Shown piece after piece: positions 23,641-34,400 of a DNA stretch of 39,122 bases. This stretch comes from a virus, in IMG/VR virus record IMGVR_UViG_3300028553_000074, positions 1-39,122 of that record. One strand, 5' to 3'. The notes under the pieces were generated by a model. The model made no database searches, was not told where the DNA came from, and saw only the letters and a list, made by a program, of their open reading frames with translations. The translations under genes and the position numbers were made by a program. Position 1 is the first letter of the stretch, and each line of letters begins with the position of its first letter.

Positions 23641-26600
23641 ATGGCACAAGATATCATTAAAACAAGAGGTGTACCCAAATCTGCTAAACCAGATGCAGGC
23701 GGCGCCAATACAAACAACTTTCCGGTTTTTGGTATCGTAAAGGACAACATTGACCCTACCCGTGCCGGTCGTATCAAGGTACTATTAGCTGACAAACCAC
23801 CAAATGATTCTGACAATGCAGCAAACTGGGTAACAGTTAGCTTCTTGTCCAACTTCTTTGGTACAATCGGGGGTACTGCTGCTACTGGACCAGACGATAA
23901 CGGTACGTATAAATCAAATCCAACTTCGTATGGACAATGGCATGCTCCGCCGGATATTGGTACAAAGGTAATTTGTATCTTTATCAACGGTGACCCTAAC
24001 TACGGTTTCTACATAGGCTGCGTTCCTGAAGCAGAAACACTACACATGGTTCCCGCTATCGGCTCATCGGACAACGTTATTACTAACGAAGGTGAATCAA
24101 CTAGCTATGGCGGTGCAACCAGGTTACCGGTAACAAACTTTAATACTAATAATGCAACTAGTAATAATAGCACTACCTTTAATGACAGTCCTCGTCCTGT
24201 ACACAGCTACTCTGCTACGATCATGAACCAGCAAGGAATCATTCGTGATCCTATTCGCGGACCTATCTCGTCATCCGCGTCTCGTGAACCGGCATCTCGG
24301 GTCGGTTGGGGCGTCTCTACACCGGGTCGTCCTATCTATGAAGGCGGCTTCAATGATTCAACTGTAACAGAAAATTTAGATGAAAGTAGAAATCAACAAT
24401 TAAAAGTTGTGGCTCGTAGGGGCGGGCACTCAATCGTTATGGACGACGGTGACATCATTGGTCGTGATCAGTTAGTCAGAATCAGAACAGCATTGGGACA
24501 TCAAATCCTAATGTCGGACAATGGTCAGACTTTAATGATACTCCACTCTAATGGACAATCATATATTGAGTTAGGTAAAGAAGGTACAATTGATATGTAC
24601 TCTACTAACTCAGTAAACATTAGAACACAGGGTGATCTAAACTTGCATGCCGACAGAAACGTCAATATTCATGCTATGGAAAATCTTAACATCCAAGCAA
24701 AGAATATTCAAACTAATTCTGAAGAAAAAACTATGATGAGGGCTGGTAGCGACTTCAATATTGCCGCTACTGGTAAACTCACTGGATTAGCAGGCGGGCC
24801 TGTTGCATGGGCAGCAGGCGGAGATGCTTCTTTGGTCGGAGGAGGACAAGCATTTGTTAATGGAAGCAAAGTAAATCTAAACAGCGGCGCGCCGGGAACA
24901 TCCCCTGATGCAGTCAGCCCTATTCCTTTAATTGCACAGACTGACACCTTGTACGATGAAGGAAGAGGATTTATGGCAGCTCCCGGCAAACTGCTCACTA
25001 TTGTTTCTCGTGCTCCGGCACACGCCCCTTGGGCTAATGCAGGTCAGGGTGTTGATGCAAAAACAAATCTAGACGCTGCAAGTCAGCTTCCAGCCGCACC
25101 TAGTCCAGCAGTAGCTGCAACCACAGCAGCGGCCGCAAACACGGGAGCAACGCCTCCGGCAGTAGCTACAGTTGCTTCTGCTCCGGCGGGGGTACCGGCA
25201 ATCTCTGCGACCGTTGACCACAACACCACATCAGCAGCGTTGGGTGCAGTTGCAACTTCCGCAGCCGGAGGCCCGCTAGCATCCGCGGTAAATCAGGGCG
25301 CAGCAGTAGTATCAACTGGAACAGGGCTAGTTGCAGCAGTGGGTGCATTTGCACAAACTGCTTCCCAGTTAGCAGCCGGCGGCATACTAAAGCCGGGAGC
25401 AGCCACACTTGTTACTGGGTTAGTGCAAGCAGGAGCAAATATAGTTCAAGCGATGCCTGCGTCGTTGTTTACTGGTGCAGCGGGAGCTTCTAACCTAACA
25501 AGTCTAGTACAGAACACAACTGCACAAGCTAAGTCAGTTGTACACACAATGCAACAAGCGCAAACTGCATTAGGAAAAGTCGGTGCAATTACTGGTTCAG
25601 AGGCAGTAACGCAAGTTACAGGTATGGTAACTGCCGCAGCGACAGTTGGTTTGGGTCCAACTGTAGCAGCAATACAGCAAACAAGTAGGACAGCAAGCAG
25701 CGCGGGGTCCACAGCTATCAGTGCGACTAATTCGGCACCGCCGGCTGCCACCGCAAACGGTGAAGCCAGAAGAGAAGCAAGTGCAACATCAGATGGTGTT
25801 AGTGCGTCTGGCTCTTCGGCCGGTACAGCAAACTCACTTACCGGATCCTTGTCTGGTGCTGCTAACAACACATTGAGTTCTATTAGAACTGCACTAGAGG
25901 CGATTGGTTCAGGCGCAGCAGCAGCAGGATTAGCAGAATCTATCGGTGGACTGGGCGGTATTCAAAGCGCACTAACTGCGATGGGTAATGTTCCTAGCTT
26001 GGCTGGACTAATGGATCAAGCAAAAGGTGTAGCAGCATCAGCGTTTAATGCTATCAAGAATTCTTTCAAACCGTTTAAGGCTGGTGTGCCACAAAATCTA
26101 ACACAGATTGCAAAAGAAAATGCAGCAGCGGCCGCCGAAGTCGCCAATCAGACTACGCAAGCCGGTAGCAACCTATTAAATGATGCCGGCTCAATCGCAG
26201 GAAGAGCTTCCGGAACACCGGGCGGTGCATTAACAAGAGTTTCAGGTGCATTATCGAGAACTGCCGGAGTGTTGACGAATACCGCAGTTGCAATAAATTC
26301 AGTTGGAGGTGCAATCACTCGCACGACCGGCGCATTGAGTTCTATTGCAGGTTCGGTGGGCGGCGCCACTAATGCTACTACCTCAATAAACAATAGCGTG
26401 ACTAGCATTACAGGCGGTCTCACCGCTGCCACCAATGCTATAACTTCTGCCGTAGCGGTCGGAACCGCAGTTTCAACGACTATCAACAACGTTACTGCTG
26501 TTGCAAGCAGTGTCTCTAGGGCGGTCACCGGTTCTGCGTTGAACACTACGACCGGCGGCGTGCAAAATGCAGTGAACACAGTCAGCGCACTAGCAGGGGC

Positions 26601-27492
26601 CGGAACAACTACTGCCGCGGGCGGAACGGTTGCTCTAACTAATGCAGCCGTTTCTGTTCAACGCGGTGCCTCTGCTGCAACGTCGTCTGCCCTCGCAAGC
26701 GGGCTGAGTAATCTTCCGGGCGGTATAAACACTGTCAGTAATGTAATGAATCAAGCAGCAGGTGCAATCAATACCATTCCAGGACTCGGCCCGCTATCGG
26801 ACGCAATTCGGGCAGCGTCAAGTGCTGCAATGAACGGACTGCCTGCAGTAACTGCGGCAACAGGAGCACTATCTTCACTAGCCGACAATTTGGGTAGTTT
26901 GTCGGGTACATCAGGGGACGCTGCAAGCAGATTGGGCGGTCTAACAGCATTGGCTTCTGTTGGACTTCCGGTAGGTGCAGTCGCGCATTTGCAGTCGTCT
27001 ATTGCTGCATTAGCGGGCGGAACACCAGGGGCAATCGCACTTCCTTCTGTAGGATTTAATACAACGGACAGAACAGCTATTACTAGTCAGATTAATGCTA
27101 CGTTGGGTGATCCGGGTATTCCAACTCCTAACTTAGTTGGCTCAATTCCAGATACTACTATAGCCACGCTTGAGGACCGTATTCAAACAACACGAGCAGA
27201 AGCCCGTGCAGCCCGTGCAGCCTTTGTCAGCTTAGAGCAGGAAGCCAAAGTTTTGCTTGACGAATACAAGAGACTTGATAGAACATTGCCACCGGGAGAC
27301 CCCAAGATCGCTGAATCGTATCAGAAATATCGTGACTTTATATACAGCGCAGAATATAGGGCTGCATCTGATAGGGCATGGGCAGCACGAGGAGCAAATA
27401 GAGACGCCGAATTCGCTCTCCTTGATCGCCGGCGCGAGGAAACAGAAGTCGCACTGGAACGAGCCAGGGCGCGTTTAAATAGAGGAGGATAA
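23641..27492 (+). CDS. 5: gp5-type baseplate spike protein lacking a lysozyme domain, with giant Ala-rich extension
   Basis: A 1283-residue protein. Residues about 25-140 form the gp5 N-terminal OB fold: NFPVFGIVKDNIDPTRAGRI, VTVSFLSNFFGT, WHAPPDIGTKVICIFINGDP, GFYIGCVPE. Residues about 245-385 are the C-terminal beta-helix/prism: GHSIVMDDGD, VRIRTALGHQILMSDNGQ, GTIDMYSTNSVNIRTQGDLN and repeated N-hydrophobic strands. About 100 residues separate them, leaving no room for the lysozyme present in T4 gp5. Residues about 480-1150 are Ala/Thr/Ser/Gly-rich with helical periodicity. The end (about 1170-1283) is a charged coiled coil (LEDRIQTTRAEARAARAAF). The trimeric spike would puncture the outer membrane. 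T4 gp5 is 575 residues, so this is over twice as long. Confidence 0.85.
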   Translation: MAQDIIKTRGVPKSAKPDAGGANTNNFPVFGIVKDNIDPTRAGRIKVLLADKPPNDSDNAANWVTVSFLSNFFGTIGGTAATGPDDNGTYKSNPTSYGQWHAPPDIGTKVICIFINGDPNYGFYIGCVPEAETLHMVPAIGSSDNVITNEGESTSYGGATRLPVTNFNTNNATSNNSTTFNDSPRPVHSYSATIMNQQGIIRDPIRGPISSSASREPASRVGWGVSTPGRPIYEGGFNDSTVTENLDESRNQQLKVVARRGGHSIVMDDGDIIGRDQLVRIRTALGHQILMSDNGQTLMILHSNGQSYIELGKEGTIDMYSTNSVNIRTQGDLNLHADRNVNIHAMENLNIQAKNIQTNSEEKTMMRAGSDFNIAATGKLTGLAGGPVAWAAGGDASLVGGGQAFVNGSKVNLNSGAPGTSPDAVSPIPLIAQTDTLYDEGRGFMAAPGKLLTIVSRAPAHAPWANAGQGVDAKTNLDAASQLPAAPSPAVAATTAAAANTGATPPAVATVASAPAGVPAISATVDHNTTSAALGAVATSAAGGPLASAVNQGAAVVSTGTGLVAAVGAFAQTASQLAAGGILKPGAATLVTGLVQAGANIVQAMPASLFTGAAGASNLTSLVQNTTAQAKSVVHTMQQAQTALGKVGAITGSEAVTQVTGMVTAAATVGLGPTVAAIQQTSRTASSAGSTAISATNSAPPAATANGEARREASATSDGVSASGSSAGTANSLTGSLSGAANNTLSSIRTALEAIGSGAAAAGLAESIGGLGGIQSALTAMGNVPSLAGLMDQAKGVAASAFNAIKNSFKPFKAGVPQNLTQIAKENAAAAAEVANQTTQAGSNLLNDAGSIAGRASGTPGGALTRVSGALSRTAGVLTNTAVAINSVGGAITRTTGALSSIAGSVGGATNATTSINNSVTSITGGLTAATNAITSAVAVGTAVSTTINNVTAVASSVSRAVTGSALNTTTGGVQNAVNTVSALAGAGTTTAAGGTVALTNAAVSVQRGASAATSSALASGLSNLPGGINTVSNVMNQAAGAINTIPGLGPLSDAIRAASSAAMNGLPAVTAATGALSSLADNLGSLSGTSGDAASRLGGLTALASVGLPVGAVAHLQSSIAALAGGTPGAIALPSVGFNTTDRTAITSQINATLGDPGIPTPNLVGSIPDTTIATLEDRIQTTRAEARAARAAFVSLEQEAKVLLDEYKRLDRTLPPGDPKIAESYQKYRDFIYSAEYRAASDRAWAARGANRDAEFALLDRRREETEVALERARARLNRGG

Positions 27493-27495
27493 CCT

Positions 27496-27999
27496 ATGCC
27501 ACAATACATCGGATTCAGTACACAAAACGCTTGCTTACCGAGAAGCACAAACATGCAACTTAATAGTTCAATGAACCAGTCTGTTAGCATTAACGGTCTC
27601 AACATTAATGGCTACGGTATCCCCACAGGATACGGAAGAATTGGTAGCTCATTAATTCCTGGTAAAAAATTCACTTTAACTGACGAACAACTTGTGATCA
27701 GAGATTTCTTGAATGCGCTAAACATCCCGCTTGGAAGCAAAGTTGGTCAACCGCAATTAGGAACATCGCTTTGGTCTTTCTTGTTTGAACCAAATACAGC
27801 AGATGTACAATTTCAGCTAGAAAATGAACTTCGTCGGGTCGCATCACAGGATCCTAGACTTGCTCTCAACTTTGTTAAAGCCTTCCCACAAGAGCATGGT
27901 ATGCTGATAGAAATCCAATGTTCTATCGTTCCTTTTAACAACCCAGCGGTGTTGAACATTTTCTTTAACCAAGAAACTACGGTTGCTTCTCCGGTATAA
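27496..27999 (+). CDS. 25: baseplate wedge protein, gp25 type
   Basis: A 167-residue wedge protein of the gp25/lysozyme-like sheath initiator family, which starts sheath assembly. The family pattern is visible: QLVIRDFLNALNIPLGSKV, GTSLWSFLFEPNTADVQ, then FVKAFPQEHGMLIEIQCSIV. T4 gp25 is 132 residues; the first 55 residues here are an extra Asn/Ser/Gly-rich segment. AGAGGAGG 8 bases before the ATG is the best ribosome site in the window, suggesting strong translation. It lies between gp5 and gp6. Confidence 0.9.
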   Translation: MPQYIGFSTQNACLPRSTNMQLNSSMNQSVSINGLNINGYGIPTGYGRIGSSLIPGKKFTLTDEQLVIRDFLNALNIPLGSKVGQPQLGTSLWSFLFEPNTADVQFQLENELRRVASQDPRLALNFVKAFPQEHGMLIEIQCSIVPFNNPAVLNIFFNQETTVASPV

Positions 28000-28022
28000 T
28001 CAAAATACACTTTTTTGATAAT

Positions 28023-28030
28023 GATAAATA
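28023..28030 (+). promoter_or_regulatory. candidate late promoter before gp6
   Basis: GATAAATA lies 24 bases before the gp6 ATG at 28055, the usual distance for a late transcript with a short leader. It differs from the T4 late octamer at the first base only, and the same octamer recurs at 19820 and 31443. An A/T hairpin (27999-28019) lies just upstream. Confidence 0.5.
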
Positions 28031-28054
28031 TATTCATATCAAGAGAGTATAACT

Positions 28055-31000
28055 ATGGCATCAAGTTCCAGGCAATCAGCACTCTTCGGTCTTAATGACT
28101 GGAAGACCCTATATCAAACATACAATCAAGCTGACTTTCAGAGCTATGATTATGAAACCTTACGTAAGTCTTTCATTGATTACCTACGCCTATACTATCC
28201 AGAAACTTTCAACGACTACACTGAATCCTCAGAATTTATCGCATTGTTGGACGTTATTGCGTTCATGGGACAGGGTCTTGCGTTCCGTGATGATCTAAAT
28301 GCCCGTGAAAATTTTATTGATACTGCTGAACGCCGTGACTCTGTTATCAAGCTAGCTAATCTTGTCTCTTACACTCCAAAGCGCAACCTAGCTGGTCAAG
28401 GCTACCTAAAGGTTACTAGTCTTCAGACTACTCAGAACATCACTGATATTAACGGTATGAATTTAGGTAATCAGACCGTTCTTTGGAACGATCCTGCTAA
28501 CCCTAATTGGCTAGAACAGATGAATACCATTTGGAATGCTGCTCTGATCAACACACAGAGAATCGGCAGACCGGGCAACACGACTGATGTTCTAGGAGTC
28601 ACGACTAGCGAATACGCATTACAGATTCCTACTACATCTTTGCCAATCATCCCCTTCACATCTGTCATTAACGGCATGAACATGAACTTTGAACTAGTAA
28701 GTACATCTACTATTGGTGAAGACTATGTGTATGAAATTCCCCCGGCTCCGTCTGGCAGATTCAACATGTTGTATCGTAATGACAAGTTAGGATTTGGATC
28801 CCCTGAAACTGGATTCTTCTTCTACTTCAAGCAAGGTCAGTTGCAGAATTACGATTTCTCACTTCAACAACAAATTTCAAATCAAAATATCGGTATCGGC
28901 AATATCGAAGGTGTCAACAACACAGACACTTGGTTGTATCAGATCAATAGCAACAACACAAGAACCCTTTGGACTCAGGTTGCCAACATCTATGCTAATG
29001 CGTATCTGCAAACTGAAACTTCAGGAAGAAAAATCTTCTCAGTAAACTCAGGCTTCAATGATACGGTGTCTTATATTTTCGGCGATGGCGTCTTCTCTGA
29101 AATTCCTCTAGGAAATTTCAGAGCATATGTTCGCGCAGGAAACGCGCTAACATACACCATCGACCCAAACGAGATGAACGGTGTTACTATATCGTTCACC
29201 TATCTTGATAGAACAGGCAGACCGCAAACTCTCACTGCTGGCCTGACCCTCACATTAACAGTTTCCAATGCACAGGCACGTGAGTCTTTACAAGACATTA
29301 AGCAACGAGCACCAACACGTTACTACACCCAAAACAGAATGGTTAACGGTGAAGACTATAACAATTTCCCATATACGCTGTATAGCTCGATCATTAAGTC
29401 TAAGGCAATTAACCGTTCTTCTATCGGTGTATCAAAGAACTTAGATTTACTTGACCCTACCGGCAAGTACTCAAGCACCAATTCTTTTGGAAGCGATGGG
29501 GCATTGTTCCAAAGTGATGCAGAGGGGTTCTTAACTCTAACAATCAATAATAGCAGCGAAATCATTTCGTTCTTTACTAATACCCTAGCTTCAGTGCTAG
29601 CGTTGAACAGGGCTAATCAGTATTACATTCAGAACTATCCTAGATATACTGTAACAAATCCAGCGACTACACCTGCATCACAGGTCATCTATTGGAAGAC
29701 TAGTACAGTAGACACTAGTACTGAGTCAGGTTATTTTTATAACGTGCTAGGTGCGCTCGAAACACCACAGTCTGTAGGGACTTTTGCATCCACTAATCTA
29801 AAGTATGTCACTACCGGCGCCTTGTGTAAGTTCGTTGCACCATCTGGATTTTATTTTGATGCCAATAACAGATTGCAATCTGGTATTCCGGGTCCGGGTG
29901 ACTCTAGCTACATTTGGACTACTATATTGAATGTTGCAGGTGATGGTAGTAACAATAATCAAGGTAGCTTCGCCAACGGAACAGGGCCTATCAAGATTAG
30001 TGGATATTTGCCCAATGATGCGATTCTAGCGCAAGTAATTCCTGTATTTGATAATTCTATTCCTGCTGAGGTTATACAAGAATGTGCGTTGAGAATGGAA
30101 CTACAACAGGACTTCACTCTGCTATTTGACAATTCACTGTTGATCAATCAACAACGCTGGTCTGTCGCTAGGGCTGACAGAGAAAATTATTTTGTCAAGT
30201 TTGTGTGCACCGGAACTAATGCCTACACAATCACTTACCGTTCATTAGCATACTACTTTGGATCAGTAGCCGACACTAGGTTCACTTTTAACAGAGACGA
30301 GATCGTTTACGATCCTTTCTCAGGAAAAGTCATTCAAGATTTTGTTAACGTTCTTTCAGTAAACCCTCAACCTAATCCCAACTCAACGCAAGCATTAGGT
30401 AGAGACTACAAAATAAATGTTGTCGGTCAGACTACACAGAGTGACGGGTACATCAACGACTTTGAAGTAGAAGTTGCAGCCACCGACGTTAACAATCGTC
30501 AATTGATCGCAAACCCAGACTTCTTTAATGAGATCACTGGATATGTCACTCTAGGAACTAATGTAGGAATCTATACGTTCTTCGAAACAGTGATAGATCC
30601 ATTCAATTTGTCGAGGCAGTATGTTATTCCGTCATCTGACATCGTGTATGCATATTCAACACTCAATCAAATTGAAGTAGTGAAGTATGACTATCCTTTG
30701 GGACAAGTTTTTTATGCATTCGGTGAAGATAGATTCTATGCATCGGTGCAAGACCTTACTGTTCTTACTCCTTTTTATATCATGACGTTGCAACCACAGT
30801 ATTCTATGATGCCAGGTCGTCAAGGAATGTCCTTCCAATATAGACACAATTCCAATAATACGAACAGAATTGATCCTGCAACTACAAACATCATTGATAT
30901 GTATGTAGTGACTCAATCGTATTATACTGCCTATCAAAATTATATTCAAGACACCACCGGAACTATTCCTCTTCCGGAAAGCCCAACGATGACTGAACTT

Positions 31001-31441
31001 GGTCAAAACTACGGTCAGCTTCAAGATTATAAAATGTTGTCAGATTCGGTGATTCTAAATAGTGTCGTGTTCAAGCCTCTCTTTGGTCCTAAAGCTGCGT
31101 CTGCATTACAGGGTACTATTAAGGTCATCAAGGCAAGCAGCACAAATGCAAGCAACAGTGAGATCAGAAGTGCTGTATTAACCGCGATGAACGAATATTT
31201 CAATGTCAATAACTGGGACTTTGGGGACACATTCTACTTCTCAGAACTAAGTGCGTATCTTCACGCAGAGTGCGGCGATTTAATTAGCTCGGCTGTTCTT
31301 GTTCCCAATGACCCGCAAAAACCATTCGGGGACTTGTATGAAATCAAATGTTTACCGTACGAAATTTTCGCAAACGCAGCTACACCAAATGATATCGTAG
31401 TTGTGGCGGCGTTGACACCCGCAGAACTCCAAGTTGCATAA
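28055..31441 (+). CDS. 6: baseplate wedge protein, gp6 type
   Basis: A 1128-residue protein of the gp6/baseplate J family, which forms the iris ring that dilates when the baseplate fires. The N-terminus carries the family pattern: LYQTYNQADFQSYDYETLRK, YYPETFNDYTESSEFIALLDVIAFMG, NARENFIDTAERRDSVIKLA and YTPKRNLAGQG. The C-terminal part has LNSVVFKPLFGPKAA, VLTAMNEYFNVNNWDFGDTFYFSELSAYLH. T4 gp6 is 660 residues, so about 450 residues are extra, chiefly in the middle (about 500-850). GAGAG lies 7 bases before the ATG. It lies between gp25 and the giant gp7-position protein. Confidence 0.9.
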   Translation: MASSSRQSALFGLNDWKTLYQTYNQADFQSYDYETLRKSFIDYLRLYYPETFNDYTESSEFIALLDVIAFMGQGLAFRDDLNARENFIDTAERRDSVIKLANLVSYTPKRNLAGQGYLKVTSLQTTQNITDINGMNLGNQTVLWNDPANPNWLEQMNTIWNAALINTQRIGRPGNTTDVLGVTTSEYALQIPTTSLPIIPFTSVINGMNMNFELVSTSTIGEDYVYEIPPAPSGRFNMLYRNDKLGFGSPETGFFFYFKQGQLQNYDFSLQQQISNQNIGIGNIEGVNNTDTWLYQINSNNTRTLWTQVANIYANAYLQTETSGRKIFSVNSGFNDTVSYIFGDGVFSEIPLGNFRAYVRAGNALTYTIDPNEMNGVTISFTYLDRTGRPQTLTAGLTLTLTVSNAQARESLQDIKQRAPTRYYTQNRMVNGEDYNNFPYTLYSSIIKSKAINRSSIGVSKNLDLLDPTGKYSSTNSFGSDGALFQSDAEGFLTLTINNSSEIISFFTNTLASVLALNRANQYYIQNYPRYTVTNPATTPASQVIYWKTSTVDTSTESGYFYNVLGALETPQSVGTFASTNLKYVTTGALCKFVAPSGFYFDANNRLQSGIPGPGDSSYIWTTILNVAGDGSNNNQGSFANGTGPIKISGYLPNDAILAQVIPVFDNSIPAEVIQECALRMELQQDFTLLFDNSLLINQQRWSVARADRENYFVKFVCTGTNAYTITYRSLAYYFGSVADTRFTFNRDEIVYDPFSGKVIQDFVNVLSVNPQPNPNSTQALGRDYKINVVGQTTQSDGYINDFEVEVAATDVNNRQLIANPDFFNEITGYVTLGTNVGIYTFFETVIDPFNLSRQYVIPSSDIVYAYSTLNQIEVVKYDYPLGQVFYAFGEDRFYASVQDLTVLTPFYIMTLQPQYSMMPGRQGMSFQYRHNSNNTNRIDPATTNIIDMYVVTQSYYTAYQNYIQDTTGTIPLPESPTMTELGQNYGQLQDYKMLSDSVILNSVVFKPLFGPKAASALQGTIKVIKASSTNASNSEIRSAVLTAMNEYFNVNNWDFGDTFYFSELSAYLHAECGDLISSAVLVPNDPQKPFGDLYEIKCLPYEIFANAATPNDIVVVAALTPAELQVA

Positions 31442-31442
31442 A

Positions 31443-31450
31443 GATAAATA
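31443..31450 (+). promoter_or_regulatory. late-promoter-like octamer abutting the next start codon
   Basis: GATAAATA lies only 5 bases before the ATG at 31456, just after the gp6 stop. A -10 element this close would give a leaderless or nearly leaderless transcript. No Shine-Dalgarno is present in the 15-base gap. Confidence 0.35.
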
Positions 31451-31455
31451 TATAG

Positions 31456-34400
31456 ATGGCTAGAGTAAGAACACTTAATTTTCTTCCAGAGGTTTTTCAA
31501 ACCCCTCCCAACGCACAGTTTTTGGCAGCAACCCTGGATCAACTCGTAAATCCACCGAGTGTAGCAAACATCCAGGGCTATGTTGGTAGTACATTTGGAA
31601 CCGGTGTCAATGCAACAGATGCATACGTCACTGAACCTACTAAAACTCGCGCAGACTATCAGCTAGATCCTAGTGTTGTCTTTACTAAACCAAACGAATC
31701 TGCTGCTACAGATTTCATCACTTATCCTGGAATCATCGATGCTCTCAAGATGGAAGGTGGAATAACTGAAAACAATGACAGATTGTTTACAAGTCAATTC
31801 TATTCCTGGGATTCGTTCACTAATCTAGACGCCCTAATCAACTTCAATCAGTATTATTGGTTACCGGAAGGGCCTCCTTCTGTTCAGGTTGCAGCATCGA
31901 CTGTATTCTCAAGAGAAGCATTTGTTGTTACGGACAACACTAACACGTATAGTATCGTTAGAGAAGGTTCTACCAGATCAAATACTAATCCTGCAATCAC
32001 ATTATTGAGAGGCGGCACGTATACTTTTGAAGTAGACCAGACCTCCCCGTTTTGGATTCAGGGTGCTCCGGGCGTTTCTGGAAATAGCCCAACCCAGCCA
32101 AATCAATCAGTGCGCGACGTATACGGTGTAACCAATAACGGCGCCACTTCGGGTCTTGTTACTTTTGAAGTTCCGCAACGTAACGCACAAGACGAATATA
32201 TCTTCCCCACTACAGTTAACACTGATGTGATTAGCACTAGCTCCTTTGATGACATCAACGGTCAATTCGTAAACTCTTTCGAGGGAATCGACGGAATCAC
32301 ATCTTTGTTAGGATTGCGTGTTGCTTTCTATAACACCCCGCAACCAATTGCATATATTTCTTCTTACTTTGATGAAGTCGAATACGATACCAATGCTCCT
32401 GATTTAGTTGCACCTATCACACTCACTGTTGATAGTTGCGACCCTAGCGCATTTACTTTAGCTTCAGGTAGCACAAGCGGATTGATTGTGGGCGGCACAT
32501 TAACATTCACTGGAGCCAGCTTTGGTGGTATTAACATAGGACAAGTTTACTTCATTCAAAGTATTCCGAACTCAACGTCATTCACTATTTCAACTGCATT
32601 GAACGGGGACCCAATCACGTTGACTGCGGCTTCGGGTACAATGACAGTCAACGTCAATCAGGGTCTGTATGAAGATGGGTTTAATGTAAATGTAGGAAAC
32701 ACCTTCTTTGTAGTTACATATATCGGAGACCCAAACGACCCAATCATAAGATTGATTCCAGACGGAGCAATTCCGTCAGACACTCGCATCTTGCCCGTTT
32801 ACGGCACGGAATGGAATAATAGACCTTTCTATCTTAACGATTCGAACAACCTAGAACTGATTCCGTATATCAGCGCACCGCTCGACGTTCTCTACTATCA
32901 AGACGGAACCAATCCAAATAAAGTAGGTATTATTCGTCTCATCGAAGATAACTTGAATAATACTATCAATGTCGATACACAAATTCTAGGTCGCACAAAC
33001 TATACATCTCCTAACGGGGTTGTGTTTACTAATGGGTTGAAAGTAAGTTTTAACGGTGACGTTATCCCCACAAGCTATCTTACCGGAGAATACTACGTCC
33101 AGGGCGTAGGAACCTCAATTGATCTAGTACCTGTCGAAACACTCGTAGTACCGGAAGATTTCAGTGAAGGTGAATATAACGCATGGGATATCTTAGACTG
33201 GGATATCGGTAATTGGGATATTAGCCTTGATATTCCTGTTCAAGCTGACTATATTACCATTGCACGTAACTCAATTAACAAGAATGCATGGGCAAGAAGT
33301 AACCGCTGGTTCCACATCGATGTAATTACTGCGACTGCAACATACAACGATGATCCTACTATTGTGACAACATATGCAAATATTTCTCACAAAGCTGCAA
33401 GACCTATCATTGAGTTCTACCCAAACTTAAAGCTATTCAATTCTGGTGCAGTAGGTAAAGATCCAGTAGACTTCATTGATACCACTAACACCGACGCATT
33501 GTCAACTGTTCCTGGGTCACTAGCATATTACCCAGACATTGAAGTTTACTCAACTACAAACGCTGCAACAGTAACCAGTGTATCTGGGTCTCCAATCAAC
33601 GATGAGAGTTTTGTAGCCGGAAGATATTACGAAATTGCAGTATTAGGTACTACCAATTGGAATACTGTTGCCGGAACTACCGGTGTTACTTATGCAGTAG
33701 GTAATGTTGTTCTCTGTGTAAGTCCCGGAACAGGCACCGGCACTGCATATCAAGTTTCAACTACTGTTACTGTTCCAGTCAGTAGTATTACCGGAACACT
33801 GGCGCAATATATGTTTGTCGGAGATCAAAAGAATTATCTACCAACAAACAGCCAAATCAATAGTTTATCCTCTGATGGAACAAACTACACATTAGTGGTA
33901 ACTTGGCCAGTTGCTATTGCGGTTACGGGCGGTACCACTACGCTTGTTGCTAGCGATACTACTGTTAATAACTATAGTTTATTCCCTGGCGCTCGTGTAA
34001 TCTTTGCTGCTGACAATGATGTGAATGTAAGAAACAAGATTTATGTTTCTAACTTTTCGGTTGTCGCACCGTCAACGCAGCCGGTAATAACTCTTATCGT
34101 GGCTGAAGACGGGATAGTAGCTCCCGATACACAAACTGTAGTGACACGCGGCTTCGCAAACGCAGGGCTGAGTTATTGGTTCGACGGCATCGACTGGATG
34201 CAGTCACAGCAGAAGACACAATTAAACCAAGCTCCTGAATTCGACATTTTAGATGGAAACGGTATCAGCTTCAGTGATCCTGTTGTATACCCAAGTACGA
34301 CCTTTACAGGTTGTAAATTATTCAACTACACATTAGGGTCAGGCGCAAAAGATCCGGTGTTGGGCTTCCCAATTCGTTACAGTTCCGTATCTAACCTAGG

